From contig MNCI01037811.1 in the NCBI GenBank assembly GCA_015680685.1, positions 224,358 through 288,357 on the forward strand: a DNA stretch of 64,000 nucleotides, in the 5' to 3' direction. Positions 11,410 through 22,984 of the stretch are shown piece after piece. The stretch comes from Gnetum montanum. Lineage: Eukaryota; Streptophyta; Gnetopsida; Gnetales; Gnetaceae. The translations under genes were made by a program, and so were the position numbers. The number at the start of each line of letters is the position of its first letter. The stretch's first letter is position 1. Below the pieces are notes generated by a model. That model ran no database searches and was not told the DNA's origin. It saw nothing but the letters and a program-made list of their open reading frames with translations.

Positions 11410-12720
11410 GGTCAGAAATGGCCGGTTCATTTTAAAACCCACTGAAACAGTTTAAATCTCTCTTGTTTTCTTGTAACCCAAAATGGCCTTAAACTAGAGC
11501 GCCATTGCTAAAACCCATCATGATTCTAAAATCGACACGCATGGCCTCAAATGGCCTTAAACTAGAACAAGTTACGTTTCTGTTTCTTTAAAATTACATT
11601 CTTGTTTACATGCATAGTGGCATCCTTGCTTTACAAATTACTATGTCCCTTACATTTCTTCTACACAGTTATCATTTCAGTACATTCACACTCATATTTA
11701 CAAACAGTTAAAACAACAAAAAAATATATAAAACAAAAATAAATAAAAAAAATCTTCTATGTTTACACTTGCGTTTATCAAAAGTTTGGACAAAACTTAA
11801 AATAAAAAAAAACTTGAGCAACATAAAACAACAGAAAAAAAATGTATAAATGTATAAATAATAATATCAAATGTTAACATTGTATCATACATTTGCTTTC
11901 ATACGATCCACAAAATTTCAACACAAAAAAATAAAACAACTGACAAAGCCAACAATAAAAACTAAGCATCAATGTTTGGAGGTGGTCGATCCCCAAATCT
12001 CTTTACATCATCGGCTCCTACTTCACTGGGGCTCGCTCCATCATCTCCACAATCCTATAAATAAACACAAATGAAAGTAACCATCAACAAAACATAAATA
12101 TACAAGAGAGAACTAGAAAGAGAAATAATAATAAAATGAATAACTACAAAAGTTGTATCCGCCATAGGATAATCACTCCAGTATTCGTTTGGTGCATTTA
12201 ATCCTTAATAGGGAACATGGAAATTCGTTAGATAATGCCAACATCAGAAGGATAACGTTTGCAAAAATTATGATTAATAGTTTATGTTACAACCATAGAT
12301 AAAAACAACTCATAGTTCACATTACCCTGGAAAAGTGACTCACGCAACTTAGGGGAGTAACTCATGCTTACGTTTTGCGCCAAAATACACTACCGTAGCA
12401 TCAAAACATATGATTTTCAGCATCAATATTTTATCGTTGGACTAGATAAAATATATATTTTACACATAGACGAATCAGCGTAATAAATCACCAATTTAAT
12501 AAAGCACGGTGTCAATTTCCTTTTATATAAAGCTAATATATTGGCTATATAAGGTGATTTATCCCGATAATATAGCGTCATATAAAAGGTTGTGTTAAAT
12601 TATTTTAATGGACTAAAATTATTCACCAAACTCACCTCACCTACAATGATTGAAAACCTTTCAAACGCTGTAAAATAAAAAAAAATAACTACTTCAATCA
12701 ACTTTTCCAAATTGGAGAGA
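11410..12720. other. AT-rich spacer of Tat-A, no gene seen
   Basis: After the array the DNA is AT-rich with long A runs (11700-11860) and no supported ORF. At about 12520-12560 an imperfect inverted repeat ('ccttttatataaagc' against 'gctatataagg') could form a hairpin. Together with the next entries this is the 4.3-kb middle block between protease and RT, the slot in which Tat-B elements carry the antisense gene. Confidence 0.5.
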
Positions 12721-12847
12721 AAATGGTCCACTTCAGTCAACTACTAAAGTACATAACCAGTATCATGAATGGAGCTGCACTCTACTACGGTAGCATAAGT
12801 GTACAACCAGAACGTACCCTAAATTCATTCTATCGTTTCACACCCAT

Positions 12848-13147
12848 ATGGCCTGGACCCATATACTCAGAAGGCACATCTCCAAGGAGATCACACAAAA
12901 TGAAAAATTATATTCCAACCATGCTCTCCACATCCCAACATATGAACAGTTGCAGTCCAAGGTGGACCGCCTATGCCTTAGTATTCAAATTAGTAATAAC
13001 TTATGGAAGGTCTGCATGAAAGAGCTCAAAGAAGAATTTCTGTATAAAGCAAGAAAAGTAGCAAAGACACAGATATTTGGACTGTTTACCATGAATCAGG
13101 AGAAAGTGGTAGAATTGTATTTAATGTACTGTAATCAATTATTATGA
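12848..13147 (+). CDS. Short ORF with a helical, coiled-coil-like stretch (unknown)
   Basis: A 99-codon frame with a charged, heptad-like middle part (YEQLQSKVDRLCLSI, then NNLWKVCMKELKEEF). It shows a weak by-eye likeness to the coiled-coil exon of the Tat-B antisense gene (YDEMRKCVLHLARSL, then KDLWKRLQKSKKEKM). It lies in the same protease-RT slot but on the sense strand, so homology is uncertain. There is no clear start context and the ends may be chance. It could be a decayed exon rather than a complete gene. I do not recognise a function. Confidence 0.25.
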   Translation: MAWTHILRRHISKEITQNEKLYSNHALHIPTYEQLQSKVDRLCLSIQISNNLWKVCMKELKEEFLYKARKVAKTQIFGLFTMNQEKVVELYLMYCNQLL

Positions 13148-13149
13148 AA

Positions 13150-14312
13150 GTATCATCAATGAAAGTATAACCAATTATGATGAAAGTATCCAATGATGAT
13201 GAAGGTATCTTATTATGAAAGTTGTATCTAATTAACTACAAACTCAAGCAACATATGCGGGAACTGTGTAAAAGTAACCTTTCGATGTCAACTAGCCGAG
13301 TAGGTACTGGTGAACGAAGAGATGAAATGGTAATGACGAAGGTAAGGGAACCCTTAAAGGAGAACCGTAACAGCATAAGCAAATTGAATTGTATGAGTGT
13401 CAATCAACTCTGGGGCACGAAAATGACTAGAAATTAGAAAGAGATGGTAATCCAAACATTGATAGGGAAAGTGAGCATGGAAAAGTAGGTAGTAAACCGT
13501 GAACAGAACAAATGCAGGTAGTAAAAGTAAGCAGAACAAATCGGTTATGAGTGATATCCCTTGAAGGTCAGAAGTGAGGGTCCAATATAGGGAAGTGTAA
13601 GCTAGAAGAGCAAATCGAGCTTTTTAAGTAGAAGCTCCCCCATATGCACGACAGTGAAAGCCTATCCCCCGAACAAAGGTTGATCTAGGGTACATGTACA
13701 TCTGGAAATGGGAGGATTTTCTAGAAAGATTTTTAGGAAATCAATATTTCTATTCTCTAATATGGACCTCTCACCTTGAAACCAATATTTCATTTAAAAT
13801 GGACCTATCACCTTTGCCAATAACTAAACTGGTAGGTCAAGCTCTGTGATCTACCTTCGCACGTAGCAAGCGCTGCAGTGGTGAGCAAACAGATTTTAAA
13901 ATTGTTGGTTTTATATATGTATTATAAACGATAAACCAGCAATGAACAATAAACACGCGTTTCAAGCCGTCGCTCATTCATAGATACCACAAGTTGGTTT
14001 ACGAACCAAAAATTTGTGAATTGTTATTGGGGCTCAAATGCATGTAATTTGGTTTTCTGTCATGGCAGAACCTTTGGCGCTCCAAAAGGCAGGCGAATCC
14101 ATACAAATGCAACGTTTTCCTTGCACGCCCCGTCCAAAACTCGATTTCTGTATAACCCATACTTCCCCTTTCGGCCTTCGGTTACCATAATGTTTGTTTA
14201 TTTACTCGTACCCCCTGGTTTTCTGTGATCTGTCTCATGCCGATGCCACGAATCTAGATTGCTTGCTTGCCACTTAACAACGAAATGAAATTTTTAGTAT
14301 GATTCAAAAAGT
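13150..14312. other. Middle block of Tat-A, no supported gene
   Basis: Contains 'atgatgaaagtat'-type near-repeats at 13145-13215 and otherwise mixed sequence. Short frames here (for example 13222-13437 and 14016-14228) show no family likeness and were not called. Confidence 0.4.
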
Positions 14313-14313
14313 T

Positions 14314-14428
14314 TAGGTAGTGACCTTTGTGCGCACAAATTCAGCGGCGATTCCCGTGGCCACGGCCACCATGCCCAGAGCCCAGATCAAGCAAATGTTG
14401 CAGAAATCCACAAAATCCATAGTTGACC
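14314..14428 (-). pseudogene. Possible first exon of a DUF1218-type membrane protein
   Basis: On the minus strand an ATG at 14428 opens a short reading, MDFVDFCNICLIWALG, then MVAVATGIAAEFVRTK. This pattern, one membrane segment ending in 'ATG-AAE-R-K', is typical of the first exon of plant DUF1218 proteins (known family: four-helix membrane proteins linked to wall modification). The surrounding 14300-15200 is clearly richer in G+C than its retroelement neighbours, which would fit captured host DNA with its promoter and 5' UTR upstream (14429-15200). No later exons were recognised. The would-be donor after the Lys codon is GTCACT, not a good site. This is a by-eye call on about 35 residues. 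Confidence 0.3.
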
Positions 14429-15700
14429 TCCTTCCGTTGCTGCCCTCGAAAAAATTATTCGTGTTGCAGCTTTCCAAAGTTACTCCCGCCGCCAAAAGTG
14501 GGTCCACTCACGCAATAATACTTACAAGCAACTCACGCTGCCAAGGCATGGCGGCTAACCCATGCTACCAGACATTCAAACCCCCCTGTAAACCTTGGAT
14601 ACCAGGCATTTAAACCCTCATTTGTAGGCCCTAGAAATGCAACTAACTTTAGAGATGCAGCCCCTACAAATCACGATGAGTAAAAAAAAATTTGCAGAAA
14701 ACCTGACCCTCCCCAAAATCATAAAAATAAAAATGCAGACCCTAAAAAAATAAAAATGTAGGGCCGGTCGGTTGGACCAGTTAGCAAGTGGTGGCAGCTG
14801 GGCTTGCCAAAGGGCCGCAGCTGCCAAATGGCCCAACAAGGGCGGCCACTCCCTGACATCGCCACGTAGCCGTAGTCGCGACTGCCTTCTGATATGCTTA
14901 TCAACATGGCGTTGCCTACCATCATGCCCCACTGCCTACCGTCGCAACTGTATGCCACCTCTAGCTCGTCCAGTACTGCCGCTAATGTGCCTTCCCGCAC
15001 CCAACACGATCCACAATCCGCCCCAGCTCCACTGCTTCTGTGCCCCCACCACGTTGCTGCTTCGCGCCGTCTGTTGCTCGCCATCACCACACATCACATC
15101 AGGGTCACGCCACGTAGGCTTGTGTAGTGTGCTAATCGAAACCCTCGATCGTAGGAGACGTTGAAGCAGTTCCTCCCCCTCCTCTAAAAACGTCAAGCTC
15201 GGTTACCTCTTCCCCTTCCCTCGTTCCTGCTTCTCTTGTCCTCCCTTCATCTCGCTCACGCTGCAGTCCCCAAGTTGCTCACGCTACATGTCTTCAAGTC
15301 ACTCACACTGCTTAGAAGTCACGCTGAGCACAAGTTTAAAGTCGCTGACGTTGATGGAGAACCCTCCAACTACAGTCGCTGACGTTGATGGAGAACCCTC
15401 CAACTTACACTATCTTCTGTTCCCAAGCACTCATGTTGCTCATTACCTCCACCAACTCACGCTGCATTGGTTACTCACGCTCACATCTCATTTGGCCCCC
15501 TTTTTATCCCACTTGTCTACACGTGGCGCATTTTCCCTTATTTTACTTATTTTATTCCACCCTTGTGCCTTAAGGTAGCCACTTCTTTTATTTCTTGCAT
15601 ACATTTATTCATTTTTCCAAAGTAACTCAGACGTTTTAAAGCAAAATAAAAAAAACAAACAACAATAGTATATAAACACAGAAAATCCAAGAAATTCATG
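14429..15700. other. GC-richer block in Tat-A, origin unknown
   Basis: Overlapping short frames on both strands look compositional. A perfect-looking 34-bp direct duplication lies at 15341-15374 and 15375-15408 ('gtcgctgacgttgatggag...'). From about 15540 the sequence returns to AT-rich element-like DNA. Confidence 0.35.
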
Positions 15701-15720
15701 TGCACAAAGTTCAAATTATG

Positions 15721-15910
15721 CATGGCCACCTTAAACTGCCACACATGGCCCAGTATGGCCTTAAACTACCATCCATGGCCCAATACAGCCTTAAACTGCC
15801 ATCCATGGCCCGATACAGCCTTAAACTACCACACATGGCCTGGTATGGCCTTAAATTGCTATTCACAGCCCGGTACGACCTTAAACTGTCATACGTCCAG
15901 GCATGATGGT
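15721..15910 (+). repeat. 30-bp tandem array, TAAAC core, before RT
   Basis: About six copies of a 30-bp unit of the type 'gccttaaactgccatccatg...' end 115 bases before the RT ATG. The unit is divisible by three, so a 10-residue periodic frame crosses it. TAAAC sequence also precedes RT in Tat-B1 (about 33266-33290) and Tat-B2 (44165-44230). Confidence 0.9.
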
Positions 15911-16025
15911 AAACTACCCTTGGCATACCATTGGTTACATTTTAAACGTAAAATCAATTTCTTAAGAAAAAAGAAAACTCACCCTTGTTAACATAGCTCC
16001 CTGTTTCATTGAAAGGAGCAAACAC

Positions 16026-19000
16026 ATGGATAGCAAGCAACTCTTCATACCGTTGACTATCGATGGACCACATGGAGTAATTAAACGAGAAATCAACCTA
16101 GAGTCCATTGATTTAGACTCCCCAACATACGATAATTTAGTGGCATTAACCCAAGAAACATTAGATTGCTTTAAAGGAATGACAAAATCTCTAGACCTAG
16201 AAGCCGATAACGTTGACTTCCGTGACCTCAACGTTGCAACCATAAAGGATGGCTTCCCACTACCTAGCATCGATCAACTTGTTGATTCAACCGCTGGGCA
16301 TGCATTGTTATCCTTTATGGATGGTTTTTCAGGATACAACCAGATTAGGATTAACCCTGAACATCAACTCAGGACAACCTTTATGACACCATGGGGTACA
16401 TTTTGTTATACGATGATGCCATTCGGTCTCAAGAACGCTGGGGTTACGTATTAACGAGCGATGACATTCATCTTTAGTGATTACATGTTCAACTCGCTCA
16501 ATGACTATGTAGATGACATTGCGGTCAAATCAAAAAAAACTGAGCAACATTTACAAGATCTCGACTTGGTATGGAAACATTGTCTAAAATACAAGCTTAG
16601 ACTCAACCCGAAGAAATGTGTCTTTAGGGTCAAAACAGGCAAAATGCTTGGATTCATTGTATCTGAGATAGGGATATGAGTAGATCTAGATAAGGTTAAG
16701 GAAATAACAAATCTGAAACCACCTAGCAGCCTTACTGAACTTCGTGGTCTACAGGGTAGATTACAGTTTATCATATGCTTCATTGAAAAAATGACGGACA
16801 AGTTGACGCCTATGCAGCACTTATTACGCAAGAATATCCATTTTGAATGGACTCCACAGTGCCAAGAAGCCTTTGAGAACATCAAAACGGCACTAGCTCA
16901 ACTACCAACAGTTCATCCACCACAGAACAATAAGCCATTTTACATCTACCTTGCAACATCTGAATCATCTATCGCATCTATGCTTTGTCAAAAATGCAAT
17001 GATGGAAGTAAAATCCTTGTTTACTACTTGAGCCATGCATTAGCAGCCTACGAACAACGTTACAATGACATGGAGAGGTCATGCCTTGCCCTTATCTTTT
17101 CTTTAAAGAAGTGGCGACATTATCTCTTCTGCAACCAAGTTAATATCATCTATAAAGACAATGTGCTCAGAGCTATCATGAACAACATATACGAATCAAG
17201 CAAGATAGCTAGAAAGAAAGCGATGATTGCCGAGTTTGACCTACGCTACATAGCTCAATCATCAGTCAAAGGTCAAGCTATAGTCAATTAAATGATTGCA
17301 TCACCGATGCAAGACCACGCAACAATCAACCCAAAGTTTCCCAATGAGAATGTAAACACAATAGACACAGTACCTGATAACTACGATGCAATTCTAAATT
17401 TTGATGAAGCATCAACCTCCCGAGGAGGAAGTGCTGCAGCTATCATGACATATCCCTCTAGGGAGATCCGACCCTTTGCTTATCATTTAAACTTTCCTTG
17501 TACTAACAACGTGGCAGAGTACGAAGGTCTTCTTAGAGGTCTCATGGCAGCACTAGCTTCAAAAACCACATGGCTCATAGTTATAGGCGACTCACAGTTA
17601 GTCATAAATCAGGTCACAGATGTATACATATGTAAAGCTTTGCATTTACAACCATACTGTGACTTGGCAAAGCACCTATTGAAATAATTCACAAACATAG
17701 ATGTGCAACATGTTTCCAGAAGTGACAATACCATTGCAGATGCACTTGCAACATTAGCCCTAAACATTTCACCTAACATGTTTCATGTGTTGCCCAGTTC
17801 CATAACAAGTTGTGCCAAGCCCATAACTGACGCTCCCGATGAAGTACCCATAGCATCTGTTAGCACAACATACATCATGGAATAGTATGATGACATAAAG
17901 GAGTACCTTCTACATGGTGAACCACCTCAACATCTAACGAATGCTCAGAAGGACGCAGTGCGGAAATGCTCTCGGTAGTATGCACTAGTAGGGGACACAT
18001 TATGTTGTCGATCCTATAAAGAAATTTTGTTAGTGTGCATTAGTAGCATCGATGGCCAAACCATCGTGGAGCAAGTTCATGAAGGACTTTGCGGAGGGCA
18101 CATAGTACCCAAGGCAATGGCAACCAAAATCAGACGTTTAGGCTACTATTGGCCGCACATGAAGTACGACTGTTTCTCCAAAGTCAAAACGTGCAACATC
18201 TGTCAAAAACATGGTAATCTTATACATGTGCCACCTAATGAGTTGCATACAGCTCAAATCACATGGCCTTTCCAGAAATGGGGGTTAGACATCATAGGAC
18301 TAATAACTCCCCCATCTTCCGCAGGACATAGCTTCATTATAACCGCAACGGAATATTTCACAAAATTGGTAGAAGTTATTCCTCTTAGGAATACCACGTC
18401 AAAACAAGTATGCAACTTCATCCTTGAAAACATTGTGACACGTTTTGGCATTCCAATGACCATAATCACTGATAATGGGCCACAATTCAGTAGTGTCGAA
18501 ACCAAAACCTTTTGTGAGAGCCTAGGCATCAAATACTCATTTTCATCACCATACTATCCTTAGAGTAATGGTCAAGCAAAATCCACGAATAAAACGGTCA
18601 TCATGGTGCTCAAGAAAATGCTTAATCAAAGCAAAAGAAGATGGCATGAACAGCTAGTGTACACGCTATGGGCATATCGACTGACGCACAGAACATCCAC
18701 AGGTAAAACACCGTACAGTCTTGTTTATGGTTCAGAAGCTATTTTACCTTTGGAGTTACAGATACCTTCGTTGCGGATCACACTCTTTAGACTCCTCGAT
18801 GAAAGTCAAAACAATGACTCGTGCATTGTTGACCTTGACTTGGTGGAGGAGGAATGAACACGCACACTAGATCACATCGAGTGGTACCAAAAGCAACAAT
18901 GACGATGACATCAACATGACATTCACAAGCGTCCGATCAAGAAAGGTGACCTAGCCCTTAAGACGGTCCGTGAACACTCGGACAAATTCTAGGCCAACTG

Positions 19001-19121
19001 GGAAGGGCCTTACCTGGTCACCAAAGTGTACAACAATGGAGCATTCAAACTAGTTGATATGGACGGTAACGAGCTTGCTCATCCAACAAATCACATGTAC
19101 CTCAAGCCATTTTACGTCTGA
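16026..19121 (+). pseudogene. Tat-A pol: RT, RNase H, aRNase H, integrase
   Basis: One reading frame runs from ATG 16026 to TGA 19119-19121 with in-frame stops but no frameshift seen. Order: RT with DFRDLN, LSFMDGFSGYNQIRI, PFGLKNAG and catalytic YVDD at 16506-16517; a Ty3-type RNase H (about 16930-17130); a second, archaeal-type RNase H (about 17380-17760: FDEAS, NNVAEYEG, GDSQL, ADALA); integrase with HEGLCGGH...CNIC zinc finger, WGLDIIG and TDNGPQF. The third catalytic residue of integrase is Lys (AAA, 18579-18581) instead of Glu. Compared with Tat-B2 the RT lacks about 130 residues near 16209-16215, including its N-terminal fingers, removed in frame. Stops at 16452, 16677, 17289, 17685, 17883, 18561 and 18855, among others, make it non-functional. 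Confidence 0.92.
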
Positions 19122-19138
19122 ACAAAGCCTAAGGTACA

Positions 19139-19490
19139 AATTCATCCTGGCGTCATGATGGTAAACTGATACCACAGATTCATCCTGGAATCATGACGAT
19201 AAACTGATACGACAGATTCATCCTGGAATTATGATGATAAACTGATACCACAGATTCTTCCTAGCATCATGACGGTAAACTAATACCACGGATTCGTCCT
19301 AGCATCATGATGGTAAACTGATACCACAGATTTGTCTTGGCATCATGACGGTAAATTGATACCATAGATTCGTCCTGGCATCATGACGGTAAACTGATAC
19401 CATAAACTCATCCTGACATCATGATGGTAAACTGATACCACAGAACGGTCTTGGCATCATGACCTAAAATTGATACCACAGATCATCCGG
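19139..19490 (+). repeat. 38-bp tandem array, TAAAC core, after integrase
   Basis: About nine copies of a 38-bp unit ('cagattcatcctggcatcat', then 'gacggtaaactgatacca') begin right after the integrase stop. Known from the literature: the 3' UTR of Tat/Ogre elements is hypervariable and rich in tandem repeats. Confidence 0.9.
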
Positions 19491-19690
19491 AATGACAATA
19501 AACTACCACATTCTCATTTGCCAGAGTCCGCTAAGACTATAAACTAGCTCGCCTCTCCATAGTCTGCCACGACTATAAAATAGCATTGCACTATCCGCTA
19601 CGACGCTAAACTAGCAATGTCCAACGGGTTATGACATAAAACTAATCCACGAAAGTCTGCCAAGACTGTAAACTTGCAACTTCTTCACTA
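19491..19690 (+). repeat. Second, looser TAAAC array of Tat-A
   Basis: Irregular units such as 'ctatccgctacgacgctaaactagc' and 'gactataaactagc'. They match, in reverse orientation, the repeat at the 22945 junction and the 3' array of Tat-B1, and in direct orientation that of Tat-B2. Confidence 0.75.
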
Positions 19691-20766
19691 GCCTACTAAT
19701 CTGTGGCTAAAATTAGACGGCATGTCTTCATCAACCTGCTCAATGAATTCATCACTGGACTCTGACAACATTGTTGTTGCTCAATTTTGTTTGCCTACGG
19801 TTGCACGTGGTGTCTCCATTCCATCGGTTGCATCCATGTTTAAAGTGTTAAGCTAACTCATTCACTTGTGGTTTTCTTGTCTTCTTGGAGTTGTGTTTGC
19901 AAGATGGCACCAACGGTGTTCGTACACGGATGCATTTCATCACGGCAACGAGGTCCCACATTGTTCCTAATGCATGTAACCATTCACAAGTACATTCCTA
20001 GTTCCTCGAACATCCCTTATTCCCTAACATGTTCTTTGTACCCTGTTCCCTGATACATCCTAGTCACCCCAAAACTTTGAACACATAGCACAACACATGA
20101 AACAGATATAAGCACACAAGCACAAGTATAACATTCAAAGAGAGATCTATCCAAAAAAAAAAGAAAAAAAACAAAAAAAACTCAAAGAGCAAAATCCATC
20201 ACAAGACCCTTGGCACTTCCCATACAAGCCCCAGGCAGGAAGGTACTTGTCTTGGAAGAAAACACTCGTGTCTCAAATAATCATGTTGCATCCCACCATG
20301 TGGCTTTGGCTATTGAACGGGTTCCCTTTGACACTCAACTAGGGTCATGTTTCTCCAAAGAACACACCACCTCATCGCATGGCTTTGGTTATGACAATGA
20401 GTTCTCTTAAACAAGACACAAGAGTCTCATTCCTCCAAACGACGCACATCCCATGCCTTGGTCCCAAGTTCGCTAGATACTGGCTATTGACAAGGACCAA
20501 CATGATCTTTTCACACAAGAGCATTCCTCTTCCCACAGTTAAATAAAACCATCCCTTCATCAATCCTCGATCTCACAGTTACAAACCCTCTCCCTATACA
20601 TCTCAAAATCTCATTTTCCGATCCCATGTATTTCTGAACATGGTGCGATAACATCTAGCCAAGTGCCAAAGAATAATGCTTGATACCCAGTTGCTTGTGG
20701 TATTTTGTACTTCTTTGTCAATGCCTCTAAGGTAGATTCCTCCAAGCATCAACAAAGAGGGACCAA
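19691..20766 (+). other. Tat-A 3' noncoding region and polypurine tract
   Basis: No gene is supported. A block around 19870-19920 ('tgtggttttcttgtcttcttggagttgtgtttgcaag', split here by eye into shared words) has a counterpart in Tat-B2 at about 58160-58215. The polypurine tract 'aacaaagaggga' (about 20748-20759) precedes the LTR; the same tract precedes the LTRs at 59175 and, on the minus strand, 28054. Confidence 0.6.
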
Positions 20767-22513
20767 TGAAACACCACAAAATTTTGGCCTAGCACTTTTA
20801 GACAAGAATCAAGCTAATTCATGCTACTGCCCAACATGAGTACAGCATGACCAAACTTGAGAGCCTCCAAAATGACATGAAATGACATACAATGGAGTGA
20901 GCAATGGAGTAAGCAAGGTCCCCCCAGGGCCCACAAGCGACTGCACCAACTTTCAGCATCCAGAATCAAAAGTTTCAGGATCAAAATGCTTGGTTTTTTC
21001 TAAGTATAATTTGGCTACATTTTCTTACGCTGCTCAGCATAAGGCTCAGCGTCACCAACTTTTAGAGCCCTGAAACTAAGTCAAAATAGGCTGAAATTGA
21101 GCACAAAGACCCCCCATGACCTTCACCAAGGTCCCCAATAGGTCTTAGCCTCTAGAAAATCAAGATTTGGGCCTCAAATGTGCCACTTTGACTTAGTGAC
21201 GCTGGGGTCATTTTTTAGACGCTGCTCAGCGTAAGGCTCAGCATCACCAACCAAAACAGGGCCAAAACGACATCCAAATCAGCCCAAATTTGGTACACAG
21301 AACCCTCATGACCCATGGCATGCAGATCCACTCTAAAAATGGGTCTCATAGGTCAAAAACGAGTTCAAAATACATTTGTTTCAAGTCATTCACTGTTAGT
21401 CACGATGACATACTTCCAGCAGCGTAAGGATTAGCATCACCAACCAAAACAGGGCCAAAACTACATCCAAATCAGCCCAAATTTAGCACACAGAATCCTC
21501 ATGACCCATGGCATGCAGATCTGCTCTGAAAATGGGTCTCACAGGTCAAAAATGGGTTCAAAATGCACTATTTTTAGGTCATACGCTGTTAGTGACGCTG
21601 ACGCTTACGCTGGACGCTGACGCCAGAACAGGCTGCGCACACATCAAAGCTAGATCCACACACATTGGAGGCTTTGGCAGCACAAAAAAAAAAGCATAGA
21701 TCTATAGATTTTGAGGCTAGACATCCAGATCCACTCTTGTACTTTAACATTCTTTGTAAATTTTTGCATTTCTCAGCGTATCAAGCTCTTACGCTGTGGA
21801 TTACACACGTCAGCGTAAGAGATCTTGGTCACACTGCACGCTGTACATTGTAACATTTCGTGCATTCAGTCAATGCACACACCTGTCACCTGATCCAAAG
21901 TTTTCTCACCCCGCAGCCACTGATCTTCTCCCAGATCTGAATCTCGCGCCTAAAATCCTATAAATCTCCTGTTTTTCCACTAGATCAAGGTTCAGAAAAT
22001 TCAAATCTCATACACTTAAGAAATCTGGGCATTAATCTCACACACTGGGCTTCCTACAAACTTGGACGTCGTACACCTGCAATCCAAAACCTACATCTTC
22101 CCAGCATCCATTCTCATCCATCGGGGCTAAACATCCGCCTTGTGACCACTCCGCAACTGCGTTCTGACTGGTGCACATTCTAATATAAACAATTTGCATT
22201 ATTGCTCAGATTCTTGCAGTTTACATTATTTTTTCTATTCACATTTTCCTATTTTCGTTGTTTAAAAATTTTACATTGGTTTTCATTTGTTTACGTTTAG
22301 TTTCTTTTGCATTTGTTTACGTATAACCCAACGTACCGCAATTGCATACGTTTGAGGAAGTCCTCGTTTGATCCATGTGAGAACCATTCAAGGCACTCTG
22401 CCTCCATTAATTTCCAACTTGCCCTCAGGCAAAGGTAGGGTCTTACTGTTTCCTCCATAGATCTCTCGGTGTTTGTTCATTCTAGCCTCTCACCAACGAT
22501 TTCGGACGGTACA
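20767..22513 (+). repeat. Tat-A 3' LTR, followed by a second PBS and leader
   Basis: Collinear with 4677-6399, with the same TGAAACACC start, two 193-bp units (21244, 21437), TATAAA (21959-21964) and ACA end. A perfect 11-bp inverted repeat (CTCTTACGCTG at 21786-21796 and its complement at 21811-21821) is kept here. Homology to the first copy continues through the PBS (22520-22537) and leader to about 22940, so this LTR has internal sequence on both sides. Confidence 0.9.
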
Positions 22514-22944
22514 ATAAAATGGCGCTAGAAGGAGGGTCATTTCTCTATTAGATCCGCCTCTCAGCATCCTAGATCCAGTGTTCACATGCTGCTATGATTG
22601 TCATTGTTCCTACGCTGCTTTGTTCCCAACGTTTAGGCATTGTTTCCTGCTCATAAATCCTATTTTCTAGTCCAGACGCTATTTTAGAATTTTCCAAACA
22701 CGTTCCTGCTTGAATCACAGCGTCCTGCACCTTCCCTTCTCAGATCCAGACGATAACCACAATGTCCTACACTCCCTACCGGTTTCGAACATTATTTACA
22801 GTGTCCATCATCCTTATACCTCTTTTCTGATGCTATTCACAGCATCCAGATCTAAGTTTTCTTCTCAAATGTTGCATCCAACACTTAGTTTTCTTACCCA
22901 GATGTTGGTCAAGCTGACGTTTGGTCACGCTGACATTGGACGTT
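22514..22944 (+). mobile_element. Second Tat-A PBS and leader, truncated
   Basis: A better-kept PBS (22520-22537) than at 6406. The following leader aligns with 6424-6830 and breaks off in the 16-bp repeat at about 22944. Gag and all later Tat-A parts are absent. Confidence 0.85.
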
Positions 22945-22980
22945 GCCAGTTTAGCATCATAGCGGATAGTGCAACATTTG
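22945..22980 (+). other. Junction: Tat-A leader to inverted TAAAC repeat
   Basis: 'ccagtttagcatcatagcgg' starts abruptly after the leader repeat. It is the reverse orientation of the TAAAC unit expected for a plus-strand element, so this is a rearrangement breakpoint rather than a normal element boundary. Confidence 0.6.
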
Positions 22981-22984
22981 TGCA

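Larger units (their letters stand above)
4677..22513 (+). mobile_element. Tat-A: near full-length Tat-lineage Ty3 retrotransposon (17.8 kb)
   Basis: Two long direct repeats (4677-6399 and 20767-22513) bound gag, protease, RT, RNase H, a second RNase H and integrase in Ty3 order. The second RNase H (aRNH) and the CX2HX4HX4C gag knuckle are marks of the Tat/Ogre/Retand lineage. A PBS (6406-6423) and a purine tract (about 20751-20759) lie at the expected inner LTR edges. The left end interrupts the Athila-I LTR. No target duplication could be matched, because the right LTR runs straight into another PBS and leader. Confidence 0.9.

Noticed and set aside
11155-11442. Minus-strand Ser/Thr-rich periodic frame
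   Set aside because: Antisense reading of the 27-bp array; open only because the unit is divisible by three.
12510-12600. Possible MITE or hairpin element
   Set aside because: Imperfect arms and no target duplication visible; AT-rich background makes such pairing likely by chance.
14618-15196. Several 60-130-codon frames on both strands
   Set aside because: Mutually overlapping and compositional in GC-rich DNA; no motif or partner found.
19139-19690. CRISPR-like look of regularly spaced repeats
   Set aside because: Units are contiguous tandem repeats without unique spacers, inside a plant retrotransposon 3' region; no cas genes.
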